Part shown: one piece after another, positions 36,901-48,581 of the stretch
Layout: each line of letters opens with the position of its first letter
How positions within the stretch are numbered: the stretch's first letter is position 1
Assembly: GCA_965649825.1 (NCBI GenBank)
Contig: OZ287700.1
Coordinates: 1,054,001-1,118,000, forward strand
Direction: 5' to 3'
Source of the DNA: Penicillus capitatus
Taxonomy: Eukaryota > Chlorophyta
Length of the DNA stretch: 64,000 nt
Position numbers and translations under genes: made by a program
The notes under the pieces: model-generated
Seen by the model: only the letters and a program-made list of their open reading frames with translations
Databases searched by the model: none
What the model was told of the DNA's origin: nothing

Positions 36901-38427
36901 CAAAGGTTACCGTGGAAAGATATTTATGAGAAGACGTTGCTGAACTGGAGCGCTCGATGGAACAGGCGGTGTTGAACCAGCTGCAGTAGAGCTCGTAATC
37001 GATGTCCTCCGATCTCGGTCGCCTAGACAGATCGAACGTCATCGGCGATAGACGCGTTTCGTGGAGTTTGCCATTCTGGATCCAGGCTGACGCATCTTAG
37101 CGGCCTGCCGATCAGGTGTTCCGTTTCGCAACTGGCTCTCATAAGTCCAAGCAACTGCACGTCTGTTAAGGCCGAACAGTTGTGCAAGACAACATAGAGT
37201 GGCTCAGGAGTAGGCGGCGGCAGAAGTGCCGGTTCTAAGAACAGGCTCTGGGAGCTAGATGAAGGCGTTCCTGGAACAAAGATGGCCGCTCAGTAAGAGA
37301 CGGGCGTCTGAAGAGATACCTAAGACGACGCCTAAGCTGCTCAATGTATGGGTGAATCGGTTGGCGAGGTCAAGCAGTTCTGTCGACAGCATTCCGTATG
37401 CCTGTCCACGAGTAGTATCTGATCCACGACGCAGTTTCTTCATCTGTTCATCTTCGTCATCGTCTTGACCTCCGCGTTGCGCCGCCGGATCGACGACAGT
37501 ATCCGCAGAAGTGCCAGCGGATAACGTGCAGGTGTCGGATGTGGACAGGAATCCGAGAGGCTACAGAATTACCGCGCGTTCGCACACAGTCTCTGAAAAT
37601 CGTATACACGAACGACATTGGGATCACTGCCGGTCTCTGATCGACTGCCAAGGAGCTCGAGCAGATCCACGACGTCGGACTGATCTGTCGGCACCAGCTG
37701 ATGCATCAGCTTGATAGATCGTTCTTTGTTAAGCCCTGTAAACAGAGTCGAATGGCGTTGAATCCAATCATCTCGACTCTTGGAGAACGGCACCTAGAGA
37801 TCGCACCCGTCAGGCGTAATCTATGCGAAGTGCTGCTGCCGATGACTTTGATAAACGCGGGGTAGGTGGGAGGCTCTTCGATGGCGCAAAACGGTGCCTG
37901 TCTGTCTTTAGAGTACTGCACGCCGCATGTCGTTGAATCGAATGACTAGGCAGCAGAACAAGGATGTGTGATAGAACCTTGATTGTGTCGTTGGATCGCA
38001 CTTGGCATTTCGAAGATCGCAGACAAGGTTTCTGTGGCGTCGCTTCGAAATAGTGGTACTCGTAGCGTTCGATACCGTTCTCTGTGACGACTACCGTTTG
38101 TGGCACGTGATGGCCGATGTGTGTCGTTACCTTCGATGAGAACCCAGTCGAAGCATGACGTGCATCGACATCCACATTTGAAGTTATGCGATCGGAGTTC
38201 GTTTTCGATCAGTAAAGAGAGTCCATAGAGTATCACACAAAAAAAGATAGGCGACAAAACAATCGCCAAATTCGTCTCCCAGCGACGTTTCTATACAAAC
38301 AATCCGCATCGCAGGGCGACAATTGCCGAAGCCACACCTGTAGAGCGACGTTCTTTCGCAAGAGTGCTTTGCATTGAGCAACGAGTGACGCCGGAAGACT
38401 GGGAGACAGATTTGAGACGCACGTCAT
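33945..38427 (-). CDS. ABC transporter, subfamily A (half-size, plant ABCA2-12-like)
   Basis: Membrane transporter with one transmembrane domain followed by one nucleotide-binding domain. The N-terminus ([17 protein letters not shown]), first span ([20 protein letters not shown]) and lumenal Cys-rich start (FKCGC) match plant ABCA half transporters. Later spans lie at about 36224-36430 ([20 protein letters not shown]) and 35787-36188 ([17 protein letters not shown]). The NBD has Walker [18 protein letters not shown]-loop region [16 protein letters not shown], signature [16 protein letters not shown], Walker [15 protein letters not shown]-loop [19 protein letters not shown] and a C-terminal regulatory tail [20 protein letters not shown]. 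All ATPase motifs are intact. The many exons between 35.3 and 38.4 kb were not individually resolved. Start ATG at 38425-38427. Substrate, probably a lipid, is inferred only from the subfamily. Confidence 0.9.
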
Positions 38428-38654
38428 GGCCTGACTGCCTTACCGGATATGTTTGCGTTCGGTGAGGTCGTTTCGCTTTGGAACCTCTTTTCCGGGTGCC
38501 ATGGATGACAACGACGATTCATTCACTCGAGTGTCAAAGATAACTTAACAGTCACGCGACGTTTGAGACATGGCTGTAAACTTGTGTTTACAAAACAGGC
38601 AACAAAACTTCGCGTTTCAAAACTGAATGGCAACGCCTTGTCTGATGACCCCAC

Positions 38655-39081
38655 CTAGTTTTGTTTTTCGCTCGCCGACGATTGGCCTTGCTTTGTATCT
38701 TCTCGCATCTTGGCGATCGCGTCACGCATCTTTCTGCGCTGAGCTTCGCGTCTACGACATCAGAAAGCGACATGCATATGGGAATGCCCATGGTTTGAAG
38801 GGTTCACTCTCGAATAGCTTCTTGATAATTTACCGCTTCGGCTGGGGCATCTGCCAAGAATAAGCTCATGCCCACCGCAAGAACGACGCCTCTGCCCAGT
38901 AGGCATCTAAGTCTCGATGAATCTCAACATAGACAGGTTACCTTCGCGTCGTCTCAGGACTCGAGACAAAGGCAGGTGCGGGTTTTTTCGGGGAGACGAC
39001 GCAGTCAGCCGGTTTTGCATGCTTTGTCACAGAGCTGCTACACAGGACGCTGGAACAAGGCAGTCGCGAACGGACAAACAT
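38655..39081 (-). CDS. Small chloroplast protein with twin-arginine thylakoid-lumen signal (unrecognised)
   Basis: Three exons join in frame from the ATG at 39079-39081 to TAG at 38655-38657. Exon 1 encodes a Ser/Lys/Pro-rich, acid-poor plastid transit peptide (MFVRSRLPCSSVLCSSSVTK...). Exon 2 continues RRCLLGRGVVLAVGMSLFLA and DAPAEA, i.e. a twin-arginine, a hydrophobic core and an A-x-A-type cleavage site, which is a classical Tat-type lumen signal. The mature peptide is only about 37 residues, charged and helical (VNYQEAIRERE, AQRKMRDAIAKMREDTKQGQ), with no Cys. Length and targeting resemble small photosystem II lumenal subunits, but I cannot match it to PsbR, PsbTn, PsbQ or PsaN. It lies between the divergent ABCA and HIR genes. 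Splice sites (GTAACC...ACTTAG and GTGAACC...GTAG) are inferred; function unknown. Confidence 0.55.
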
Positions 39082-39422
39082 CGCTACGCCGAACACCTTC
39101 CTGAGATCGCCAACGTAAAGATGATCTCATTCGTGACCGAATGATGCGTCATTGATCCCAATCGCAACAAGTTCGCAGACAATCTAAAAGGGCAGGGCAA
39201 GCCGTAACCGTTTCGATTCGTGGCTGTATGAACATCGTCGCCAACACTATATCACACCACCCGAATTGTAACATAAGATATCATTGATTCCTGGCCCACT
39301 GTGTCCTTGTCAGTACACCCTCTCATTGTATAATTCTATGAGAAAATTTCGTCCACGTGATAGGAACCTATTTAATCAGCGGCCTTTTAGCTTTACTGCA
39401 TTTCGTCCTAAGGCAGAGCGCG

Positions 39423-40482
39423 ATGTCTACTTGTTTTCAATGCGTTCCTCAAGGGACTGTGCGCATCGTCGAGCGCTTTGGCAAATTCAATCGCGTTGCA
39501 TACCCAGGCTTTAACTGCCTCTGGTGCTGCATCGGTACAGTCTCCCTTAACTCGATTCCCTTTTCGCGGCAACGATGCATGACCCAGGGGACTTTATTGC
39601 TGGGCACATGAATATGCGTATTCGCCAACTCGATGTCTCTGTGGAAACTAAAACGCATGACAACGTTTTCGTGCACCTGGTTGTCTCTGTCCAATACCAG
39701 GTATGACTATGCAACGAGCCGTGTCGGAGGATTAACCGGCTGGCTGCTAATCGAAGGTGCTTCGCGAAAACGTGTATGACGCTTTTTACAAACTGACGGA
39801 TTCGTCTTCGCAAATCCGAAGCTATGTCTTCGACGTCGTGCGTTCGACGGTGCCAAAGATGTCCCTCGACAACGTCTTTATCGTAATATCTCTGCCAAGC
39901 ACGTATGACCGCGGAGAAAACGTTGTTTGTTAGAGCAAAGAGGAGATCGCTGTGGATATCAAGCAAGAATTGACGAAGAGTATGGGCTCGTTCGGATTCG
40001 CCATCATCCAGACACTCGTCACAGACATTGTACCTGCACAGAAGGTGAAGGAAGCGATGAACGAAATCAATGCTGCCACACGCCTCAGGTGCAGCCGATT
40101 CGATTTCTAGCCAATTCTGATGAGCCCTTTTAGGGAGGCGGCCAAAGAGAAGGCCGAGGCGCATAAGATTAACATTGTCAAGGCGGCGGAAGCTGAGGCA
40201 GAAGCAAAGTATCTGTCAGGACAAGGTATTGCGCGTCAGAGACAGGCCATCATTGCTGGATTGCGTGAGTCCGTCATCGAATTCTCGCACGAGGTTCCAG
40301 GTGTCACCAATCAAGAAATCATGTCCATGATGATGATGACCCAGTACTTTGATACCATCAAGGACGTTGGAATGCATTCCAAGAACGGCACGATCTTTTT
40401 GCCCCATCAGCCTGGCGCCCTGAGCGACATCGCCAGTCAAGTCCGCGATGGCACTCTCCAGGCACAAGTTATGAAGAGATAG
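39423..40482 (+). CDS. HIR: Hypersensitive-induced-response (HIR) protein, stomatin/prohibitin (band 7) family
   Basis: Membrane-microdomain scaffold of the SPFH family. The N-terminus [20 protein letters not shown] has two Cys available for acylation but lacks the usual Gly2. It continues with [95 protein letters not shown], then [32 protein letters not shown] and [15 protein letters not shown] up to [20 protein letters not shown]. This is collinear with plant HIR proteins over their whole length of about 285 residues. The intron GTACAG...ACCCAG (about 39536-39590) joins CIG to D. The stop TAG at 40480-40482 is only 94 bp from the next ATG on the same strand. Confidence 0.92.
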
Positions 40483-40576
40483 GGTGGATGTATATAACCT
40501 GTCTCTTACCGTGGACGATTCATCTAACCATAGACTGTATGTATCATCATCAATCACCATCACCATCACCATCGAC

Positions 40577-42045
40577 ATGCTGTTTTGTTTGCATCGCCCC
40601 TTTAAATGTAACGCTGTTCGAAACCCAAAGCGTCTTTCGAGGCAGAGAAGACGACGAACGAAGGTGCACTGCGCCAAGGACCGTGACCATTGGCGTGTCG
40701 CAACGCGTTTGCTGCACCCGGAAAGCGAAAATTCTGATCCTTATCGCGCCGTCGCGCCTCCTCTGTATCAGACAGCGACATTCGATCAGCCATCGGCCGT
40801 GGAGATGGGCCCATACGACTACTCTCGCAGTGGCAATCCCACACGTACATTGCTGGAGGATCAGATCACCGAACTCGAAGGAGGCGTTAGCAGTTTTGCC
40901 TTCTCCAGTGGTATGGCGGCATTGGCTGTCGTCTGTAAGCTTCTCAAAATGGGCGATGGAATTCTCAGTGGCGACGATATCTATGGCGGGACGAGTCGAC
41001 TGTTGGCTCAAGTGGTGCCGAGTTATGGACTCCAGGTGCATCATGTTGATACGACGGATTTGCAGCAAGTGGAGGATCGTCTTCGGAAGGAGAGCATTCG
41101 GCTGGTGATGCTGGAATCGCCGACGAATCCTCGCATGCAGGTGTGCGATATCGAAGCGATCTGTCAAATGGCACATAATGCTGGTGCAATGGTCTGCGTG
41201 GATAACAGCATCTTGACAGCAGCAAACTGTCGACCACTGGAATTGGGAGCCGATATTTCGATGACGTCTGCCACGAAGTTCATTTCGGGTCATTCTGATG
41301 TGACAGGCGGCATGTTGTCCGTCAAGGACCCCGACTTGGCCAAACGCATCTACTTCGTTCAGGTAAGGACAGGAAAAGGACGCTTTGAGTAAAGAGATGT
41401 GTGATGATGTGACTGTTGGCAGAATGCGGAAGGAGCAATTCTGGGTCCGTTCGATTGCTGGCTCTGTCTAAGAGGCATCAAGACATTAGCTCTCAGAATG
41501 GAACGTCAAGTGCAGAACTGTGAGAAGATTGCCACGTTTCTTCAGGGACATCCTCTGGTAAAGACTCTCCATTGTCCTGGACTGCCATCAGATCCAGGAT
41601 ATGCCATTAACAAGAGACAAGTATGCGATGACAGTCTCGTTCGTTGTGTTAGATGTCTGTCTGCTTCAGGCACGCTGTGGTGGAAGTTTGCTGTCTTTCA
41701 CGACAGGTTCCATCGATGCTTCCCAGACGATTGCATCTGAAGCAGCGCTCTTCAAAATTACTGTGAGCTTTGGCAGTGTCGTGTCGCTCATCAGTATGCC
41801 CTGTTTCATGTCGCATGCTTCTGTCCCGGCCGAGGTGCGAGAGGCACGAGGATTGCCAGATGATCTCGTTCGGATCTCTGCAGGTCAGCTTCGCTTCCAT
41901 CTTCATTTCAGCTCGAACCGACAAACACACCATTGCAGGTATCGAAGATGCAGACGACTTGATTAAAGATCTGGATCAGGCCATGCAGAAAGCAATGGCA
42001 TTGCTCGAGAGCAGAAAGGCGACACCGTCTGGTCAGAAATCGTAA
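40577..42045 (+). CDS. CBL: Cystathionine beta-lyase, plastid-type
   Basis: PLP enzyme cleaving cystathionine to homocysteine in methionine synthesis. A basic N-terminus (LHRPFKCNAVRNPKRLSRQR) serves as transit peptide. The body shows PPLYQTATFDQPSAVEMGPY, DYSRSGNPTRTLLE, FAFSSGMAALAVV, GDDIYGGTSRLL, LVMLESPTNPRMQVCDI, VCVDNSI, the PLP-lysine motif SATKFISGHSDV, GPFDCWLCLRGIKTLALRM and FGSVVSLISMPCFMSHASVP, AEVREARGLPDDLVRIS. The closest pattern is plant CBL rather than gamma-synthase: it has YDYSRSGNPTR and LISMPCFMSHAS. Introns are at 41363-41422, about 41621-41670 and about 41884-41938. The first carries TGATGTGAC (41405-41413) shortly before its 3' end. Confidence 0.93.
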
Positions 42046-42131
42046 AAGAGAGGTCCATGTGTCGTTCGTCGCGTACGACACATGTCTTTCTTTCTGTACA
42101 TCGAAGAAAGGGATTCGGTAGTGGTTGGCCG

Positions 42132-42977
42132 TTATTTGGGTCCACTGTTTTGCGAGGGACCACAACGTTTCACCATAACATCGTACAGTTGCTTTCCGTT
42201 GAATATGATGGGGAAGAAATGAATCTGGCCTTCCGGTTTTGTTTGATTCTCCTGCATAATCATACGTTGCCAGACAGTCAAGAATTGTCTTTCGTATCGT
42301 GTCTGTACCTTAAAGTAAACAAGTATTGGGAAACTTGGCCACCAGAATTCCCAATTCGTAAAGGTGTTGAACTTCCATCGATTCTCGCCTCCCACGAAAA
42401 CATTCTCTGTCTCTTTTTCATCTCCGACAAGTACTTCCTGCGAAGACGTGATCGAAATGGCGTCGAGGATAAGACGGGGGTACAAGGGTGTCTTTGCTGA
42501 ATCGGAATTTCACTCGAGTGGCCTGAACTGCCAGAAAAGTGCCGAGAATTCCGAAAAGAACACTCAGTGGAATGTTGTCTGATGCGAAGCTCAAAGCACT
42601 GATCCCCAGGAAACCCAATGGCAGGTTATAGGATCTCTCAGGTGTGACAACACCATCTCCCCGATTCGAATCGACGGCCTGGCGATCACTCGTGTGTCGA
42701 ATGGGACACATGGGTCAGCAGGGACCTGTCGTTTAAAGAGAGAAATCTGCTGGGCTCGAGGCAAGCGTCTTGTGTCAAACGCGATTTTGACTCGTGGGCT
42801 TGAGTGTGACGTACAGGAGTTGGAGCGATGAGCATCGCCTCTGTCATTGAACTGTTTAGTTGAGTGGAACGAAGCTCCTGCGAGAAAAGAAAGTCGGCTT
42901 GTCGTTTTGAACCTCCGATCGGTACCTGTCGATGCGAAGCGTTCTCGCCACGTGCACGTGCTCGATACTGCTTGCAT
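42132..42977 (-). CDS. Chloroplast DUF3119-family protein
   Basis: The minus-strand exons start with a Ser/Thr/Arg-rich transit-like N-terminus (MQAVSSTCTWRERFASTG...). They continue with a two-helix membrane region (SYNLPLGFLGISALSFAS and PLSVLFGILGTFLAVQATRV). The DUF3119 core follows: VLVGDEKETENVFVGGENRW, KFNTFTNWEFWWPSFPILVY, FK joined to ENQTKPEGQIHFFPIIFNGK. This matches cyanobacterial/plastid DUF3119 proteins (VGGENRW-Y, FPILVYFKE, QVHFFP). Introns lie at about 42271-42327 and about 42419-42466. Two frames overlap near 42600-42710, so one further intron there is unresolved. The biochemical function of this family is not firmly established. Convergent with CBL, with 86 bp between the stops. 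Confidence 0.78.
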
Positions 42978-44493
42978 CGCAGACGATCGACCTGTTAGAA
43001 ACGATCGATTGCTGTCGATTGGATCGCAGAAGGACTCAATGTGACGACACGTGACGGATGCTGTTCATTGTCTTTCTGTCGATTTGGTTTATTGATTATT
43101 CTTTAGCTTTCCACACAAGCCGTTACCATTTTGGATCAAGCGCAGAGTGATGGGAGCTTTTTAAATCGTTTCTTTTTCGATACCTCTCTGTCGTCCAAGT
43201 TTTAGTGCAGCAATGTGACGGGCGTCGTAATCGACGACGGCGATAGGGCAACAATGATGACATACGTCTCTGCCTATTTTGCCGGCAGGATGAACGAGAT
43301 CTCTAGACGATCGCACTCGGGATAGAGACTCTCTGCTCATTGTCTGTTAGTCTAAGTCGCGTTGAGATGAAATCGGCGTCGAGGTGTTTCCGATACAAAC
43401 AAAAAGGATCGAGATGATCGAGCTTCGTTAAATCGAAATCCTGTTTGTAAGGCCGATTGGCATGGAGTTAATGTGTCAAGCGCGCGTCAACTTGGTTCTT
43501 AGCACACTCCGATCTAAAACACGGATTAGCCACGATCTCCGAAATCTGTACTCTCTCGTGTAAGTCATCTCTGCTTTTGAACGATTGTGCACGACAACAG
43601 ATTTCGTCGCGTCATCCACAGGTGCATCATCGCAATCTCTGGGTTCGATCGATTCGTCCGGACTTGTGCAAAGATATCGTCTAAGACTCTCATGTCTTGA
43701 CTCTGAGTACTATCGATCTTGCTCGCCCTTTTTGTCTGAACAATTAAAAAGATCCATATCAACGCAGATACAATGTCGATCGTCTTCGTTCTGTCAAGTA
43801 AATCGGATCCTGGTTACCGATATCGACGAGTGATGGATATCTATGTTCTTACTGCAAGAACAGATTTGTTGTACGTGTTATTGCTTGTCTATTGCGATCG
43901 TGGCTGAGTGTCTCGACTGTGGCAAAGAATCTGTCGATAATGTCGATCGGGATAGAGTGGTGCCACTACATCGGCTCTGTTGGTGTGAATCCAGAGATAT
44001 TATGAACAGATTTTTTAGAATATCCTCAAAAACAGCGATCGAAACCGATCGTCGGTGTTCGGCCTTGAATCTTCTCATCCGTCCTTTGATTGTACCGATC
44101 TCTCTCTCAGCGGCTCTCGTTCGATTGTCGTGTAATGGCGACTGACGTCGCATGAGGTGTCCACTTCTTTTCGAACCATTGATCGACTTCGATCAGCAAA
44201 GTACTTTCACATTGTCCATGAAGACGGTGGCGATTCATATTCTTCTATCAGTCTTTTCTGTTTTCATCGATAGAGTCTGTTAAAGGATCGTTTGTCCTCA
44301 TAGCAGTATGCATTTTTAATCTATCGTCCATCGCGAAGAAAGACTATTATTCTCCACGGTTCTATATCAGAAGCAGAAAGTATTCCATACAAAGCAACTC
44401 ATTGGTTTTCTTTGGTGGAAATCTGTGCATGGATCACTGGCTTCTTTTGCGACAATCTCTGACAAATCAAACAACAGTAACCCGGTACCGTGC

Positions 44494-44541
44494 AACGATA
44501 CTGTGGCGCACCCGTCCACCTCCGGCCGGTCGCCGCCACCG
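44494..44541 (+). repeat. Inverted repeat, left copy, of GC-rich segment
   Basis: The 28 nt at 44502-44529 (beginning CTGTGGCGCACCCGTCC and ending CCTCCGGCCG) are repeated in inverse orientation at 46028-46055 with one mismatch. Looser similarity extends on both sides. Together the two copies bound about 1.55 kb of GC-rich DNA, suggesting the ends of a mobile element or two oppositely oriented dispersed repeats. Confidence 0.75.
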
Positions 44542-46019
44542 GACGCCGAGATGTTGGTACCCTGTCCGAGCCCTCTTTTGTCCGATGCGTCATGGAAGTC
44601 CAGCTCGGGCGCCATGCGATCCCGACCACCGTAGAAGTCTCGACGGTGCTCCCCTCGGCAGTCGGATCTTTTTTGATTGCCGAGGACAGCACCGTCCTAC
44701 ATCCAGTTAGGGCCGGCACCACAGTGGCGACGGAACGCGGCGAGGAGACCATCATGGGATACGCGTGGCTGCCCGTCGTCAAATGGCCGTATGCCACCAT
44801 GAAGCGCTTTGCCGTCCTGCCCCGCCCAATCTGCCGAATCGGTGGCGGCCAAGGCGCATTCCTGCTGAGAAACCGCGAGATCTCAGCGCCCCAGTTCACA
44901 TACGTGGATAGTCGTGCACCCTTTTTCACCACCGTGTTGGTGCTAGACACATTGCAATACCTGACGTAGCGCCACGACCCCAAGCATCCGCCGCAGTTTT
45001 CTTGTTCGTGTGCTGTGTTTCCTTGTGTCCTTCGTTCATAGACCGTGACCTCTGTGTAATCGCATCGCTGTTTAACACGAACGCCTCGCCGACTGCCATG
45101 CTTGCGCCTTTACGTCCCCCATCGCAGCGGATAGTGTGGTGTGCCCATGTAACGCACTTTGGGCCGAGGATGACTCAGTGCTTTGCGATAGCGCGACGCG
45201 GCGCGTGAAACAACACAGAATCGGCGACGCAGCTTATGTACAGTGATGTGACGTGACACCGCGTCCTGTAGGCTGAGTAATCATCCTACTATCTCACCAA
45301 CTCATTACTTAACTGTGACTCTCACTCTGTCACAGCAATCCCCACAGATCTCACTCGAATCTCATCGAATCAGATGGGACCCCCAAAGCCTAGAAGCGCT
45401 TTGTGCCACGAAAACAATTGCCTCACTCTAATGAGGCCGCGCATGACTCTTCTGCGCTGAACATCCACCGAATCTGGCCGGAAGGCCTACTCACATATAA
45501 AAACCCAATGCGCGCACCTGAAAAAACACTTCGCGCATCACACTAATCCACAATCAACAAGAACAAGCTGCAGAACTGTCCGATTTCGAGGCCCCAAAGT
45601 CGTGAGCACTGCCCTGACCACCAGAACCTTGTCTCCTGAGTCGCAGCCGCCCAAAGCGCCGTCGCAGAACGCCTCAACCAAGTTCGCGCCACTTCACTGT
45701 AACACGGGCAACTTCCCACAGAGGACGTCGCTTGAGTTGAGACTTGGCAAGAAGGCATCTCCGGAGACCCGCTATCCAACGCCGAAGACAGTGCCCCGAA
45801 CGACTGCCCCGTCGCTGAGAACCGAGAAGTCGCATGGCGCGCAGATTCAGGTGTAACGCGCACGCATGGAAAGAAGGTACGGCCGAGGACACCGTATGCG
45901 TAGCAATGCATACGACGCCCTCGACCGTATGGGGTGGCCAGGAACACGAGCAACACGACTTCCGCTGCGCAAGTGTCACATCGTCTGTATCACCCAGAGT
46001 AAGCGGCCCGCCGCCTCTG

Positions 46020-46062
46020 GTCGCCAGCGGCCGGAGGTGGACGGGTGTGCCACAGATACAAT
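46020..46062 (-). repeat. Inverted repeat, right copy, of GC-rich segment
   Basis: Reverse-complement partner of the repeat at 44494-44541 (27 of 28 core positions identical, by direct reading). I could not identify a target-site duplication or a transposase between the copies. Confidence 0.75.
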
Positions 46063-47736
46063 CACTAGGAGAAAAGATTTCGTTTTCTCTCAAATTTGGT
46101 TGCTTCTTTATCGGTATGCAGATTCCTGTGATCGTTTTTATGAAACGCTCTAATCAAACACAGTCAACGATCATAGTTACCCATTTTTCGCAGTCGTCTC
46201 TGTTAGACTTTTCTTTGCATTGTCTTCGATCTTTCGTTTTCGATGGGAGGCTGAAAACTACCAATTTAAACGTCAAGGAAACTATATAAGCATAAATGAT
46301 GAATCCTCACGGTCACTCGAGACTCGCCGGCTGTAACCGATTACTGCAAGTAGTCTCACTAGTCTCACTGTAGATATCGCACATGTCGCAGGAATTTGAC
46401 CAATGTCCTCACAAGTTACTGCCCCTGAATGCGTATAAAATGTGATGCACCGTCTAGTTGTCGACTTCATCATTGACTATAGAGTTAAGTGGTGAGCCCC
46501 AATTCTCCAAGCACTCCAATGGCATATCCGTCGATCGACGAATCCAACTTCAAGTACACGACGAGTCAGATCGACAGCCCGCGACACATGATCTTGCCCT
46601 CTGTCAACTAATCGATCATAATCGATAGGCACTCGCCGTCATCTGATGCTAACAGCACCCGACGATTTGGTTGGCGATTTGGTTCTATGCTAACTTCGTC
46701 ATCGATTGTAATCGATCGAAGGAAACTCGATCTGATCGAGGTTACATCATCCTGATTTGCGGAGGACACACCGTCTATCATGAATCTTGCTGTCGGATCA
46801 AGACTCGTCTTCGTTAGTATCAACAGTGCCTGCAAGTTCGTTTGTCGAATCCGTAACATTTGTGCTTTCTAAAACAAGAACACGAATCTTCATTAAAGGG
46901 TCTTTCTTACAGAGGCTTTGATCAGCTCATTGATGTCTTCTTTTGATCCAAGACAACGTCGTCATCATTCCCCTTACTAACACTTGGAATGTATTTGCTG
47001 TCGCTCTCGTAAAAAAACGCACACAAACGCAAATGATCTTGCCGAACAAGATCTTCAAAAAGAATCACCATCCCCATCTCTATAACGTGACAGTGATATC
47101 TGGGATGTTTATAACGATGATGGGATAACGTATCGTTGCGTTCGATTGTCATCGATCACATCCATCATTCACTTCTGCTTCGAATGGCAGTCAATCGCGC
47201 CTCAATCGCAGCGATATCTGTTAGAACATAGGGTGTCGACAAATGGTCTAAGCGCGTTTAGGTTCGACAGCAGTTTTGCGAGTTGATAATCGAGATCACG
47301 TTTATGTCCGCCCGACTGACTGACTGACGTGACGTCTGTATCTCGAACGTCAAGGCTATCCATCATCAGAAAGCTTTTATTGACACGGCGCATAGATTCG
47401 ACAAGCCTTTACCGTTCGAGAATTCCGAGGCTCGTTGGTCGTTTTCACGTACTGACTCTCGATAGGCGACATCAAGTCCATTTCATATCATTGTCGATTT
47501 GACAGGAAGATAACTGTCGTCTCGCTGCCAGTCTGGATGATCAGGTGAACGATGAGGGCGCTTATCTACGACGTATAAAAGGGGAATAACTGCGCATTGT
47601 TGTATCCCTTTCTAGTGTTAATACACACGCCAAACTGAGTTTAGAACAGTATCGCTCGAGTCTTCGTGTATCGCAAATAACATCCATACCTTCAACCCTC
47701 ATTTCGTAATTTGCTGTCTTGTTTCCCGGCTGAGCA

Positions 47737-48336
47737 ATGGGTTCCCCTCTGGCATTCGCTTTTTCGGCGAGCTTTCTCTTTGGCATCAGTGTCACCGCCG
47801 GCCTTGCGCTCTTCTACTACTTAAGGAATAGACGACGGCAAAGACATCGTGCAGGAGGACGTCATCCGGTGACAAACATATCCATCCTTTGTCATGTTGC
47901 AGGGCTACTCTATGTGTAAAGGCTAACGGTGGCGGTAACGATGGCTATGGCGGTGACGATGGCAGTTTCCGTGACGATGGCCGCCAGCCGGACGGTAGCG
48001 ATGACAACGACGACGTCTACAAACCACCTCGTTACTCGCCTACGGCCTTCAATATCATCCTCGCTGATGTCTACACACGACTGGTACTGTGTCGTTTGGT
48101 CGCGGATGAATGAACGCCTTACTTGTTGTTTTGCGCAACAGGCGTCTGATCCAAACGTTCAAGAAGAGGTCAACAGAGCAATCGACAGAGACCCCGAGCT
48201 CCGCGAACTGATAAATGACATCGGAGGTATCTTTGATCTTCCGATTTGGTTCTCATCTCTGTTTGAATGCCTGCTAGGTGACAAAGCAGGCACTCTTCTT
48301 CTTCTTCGTCGTGGTGGTGGACCGCATCGGAATTAA
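47737..48336 (+). CDS. Hypothetical single-span membrane protein with Gly/Asp-rich linker
   Basis: Starts MGSPLAFAFSASFLFGISVT, continuing AGLALFYYLRNRRRQRH: one N-terminal membrane span followed by a strongly basic stop-transfer patch. After a short intron (ending TTGCAG near 47901) comes a Gly/Asp-rich linker built on GGNDGYGGDDGSFRDDG. A second intron (about 48065-48141) joins KPPRYSPTAFNIILAD to ASDPNVQEEVNRAI, and then RDPELRELINDIGG. The frame can run on to TAA at 48334-48336. I do not recognise the family. The N-terminal span plus acidic linker resembles tethered ER or plasma-membrane proteins, but no SMP or C2 domain is visible. It may alternatively be the 5' part of a longer gene including 48582-49641. 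Confidence 0.45.
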
Positions 48337-48581
48337 TCATGGACAGAGAATTGTGCGATCGCTTGCTATAATGTGTACCCACCCACCCTTGTTTATATAG
48401 TCCTTCTGAGCTAACAGTCCATGTCGGTACTGGGTGAGTCATGCCCACTCGTATCAACTCCGCTGTACATGGCGCAACGCTACTGAGCCGTCGTTCTGAA
48501 TTCGCTCCCCGCTCTACAGTCATCGACGACCTTGACGTTTTCTTTTTTTCCTGAGCATGTCTACCCGCACACACTTGACAG

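Larger units (their letters stand above)
42978..47736. other. Gene-poor interval with GC-rich inverted-repeat segment
   Basis: From 43000 to 44400 and from 46100 to 47700 the DNA is AT-richer and dense in TCGA/CGATCG words, with no credible gene. From about 44490 to 46060 composition changes to GC-rich, with long open frames on both strands (for example 44399-44983 minus and 44490-44969 plus) but no recognisable protein domain. The borders of that segment carry inverted repeats, listed separately. Confidence 0.55.

Noticed and set aside
40550-41293. 247-codon minus-strand frame opposite the cystathionine beta-lyase
   Set aside because: It is antisense to a strongly conserved enzyme, and its openness is explained by codon use of that gene.
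44399-44983. Long minus-strand frame (194 codons) overlapping a 159-codon plus-strand frame
   Set aside because: Both lie in the GC-rich inverted-repeat segment where several frames are open by composition. Neither has a recognisable domain, and part of each is the repeat itself.
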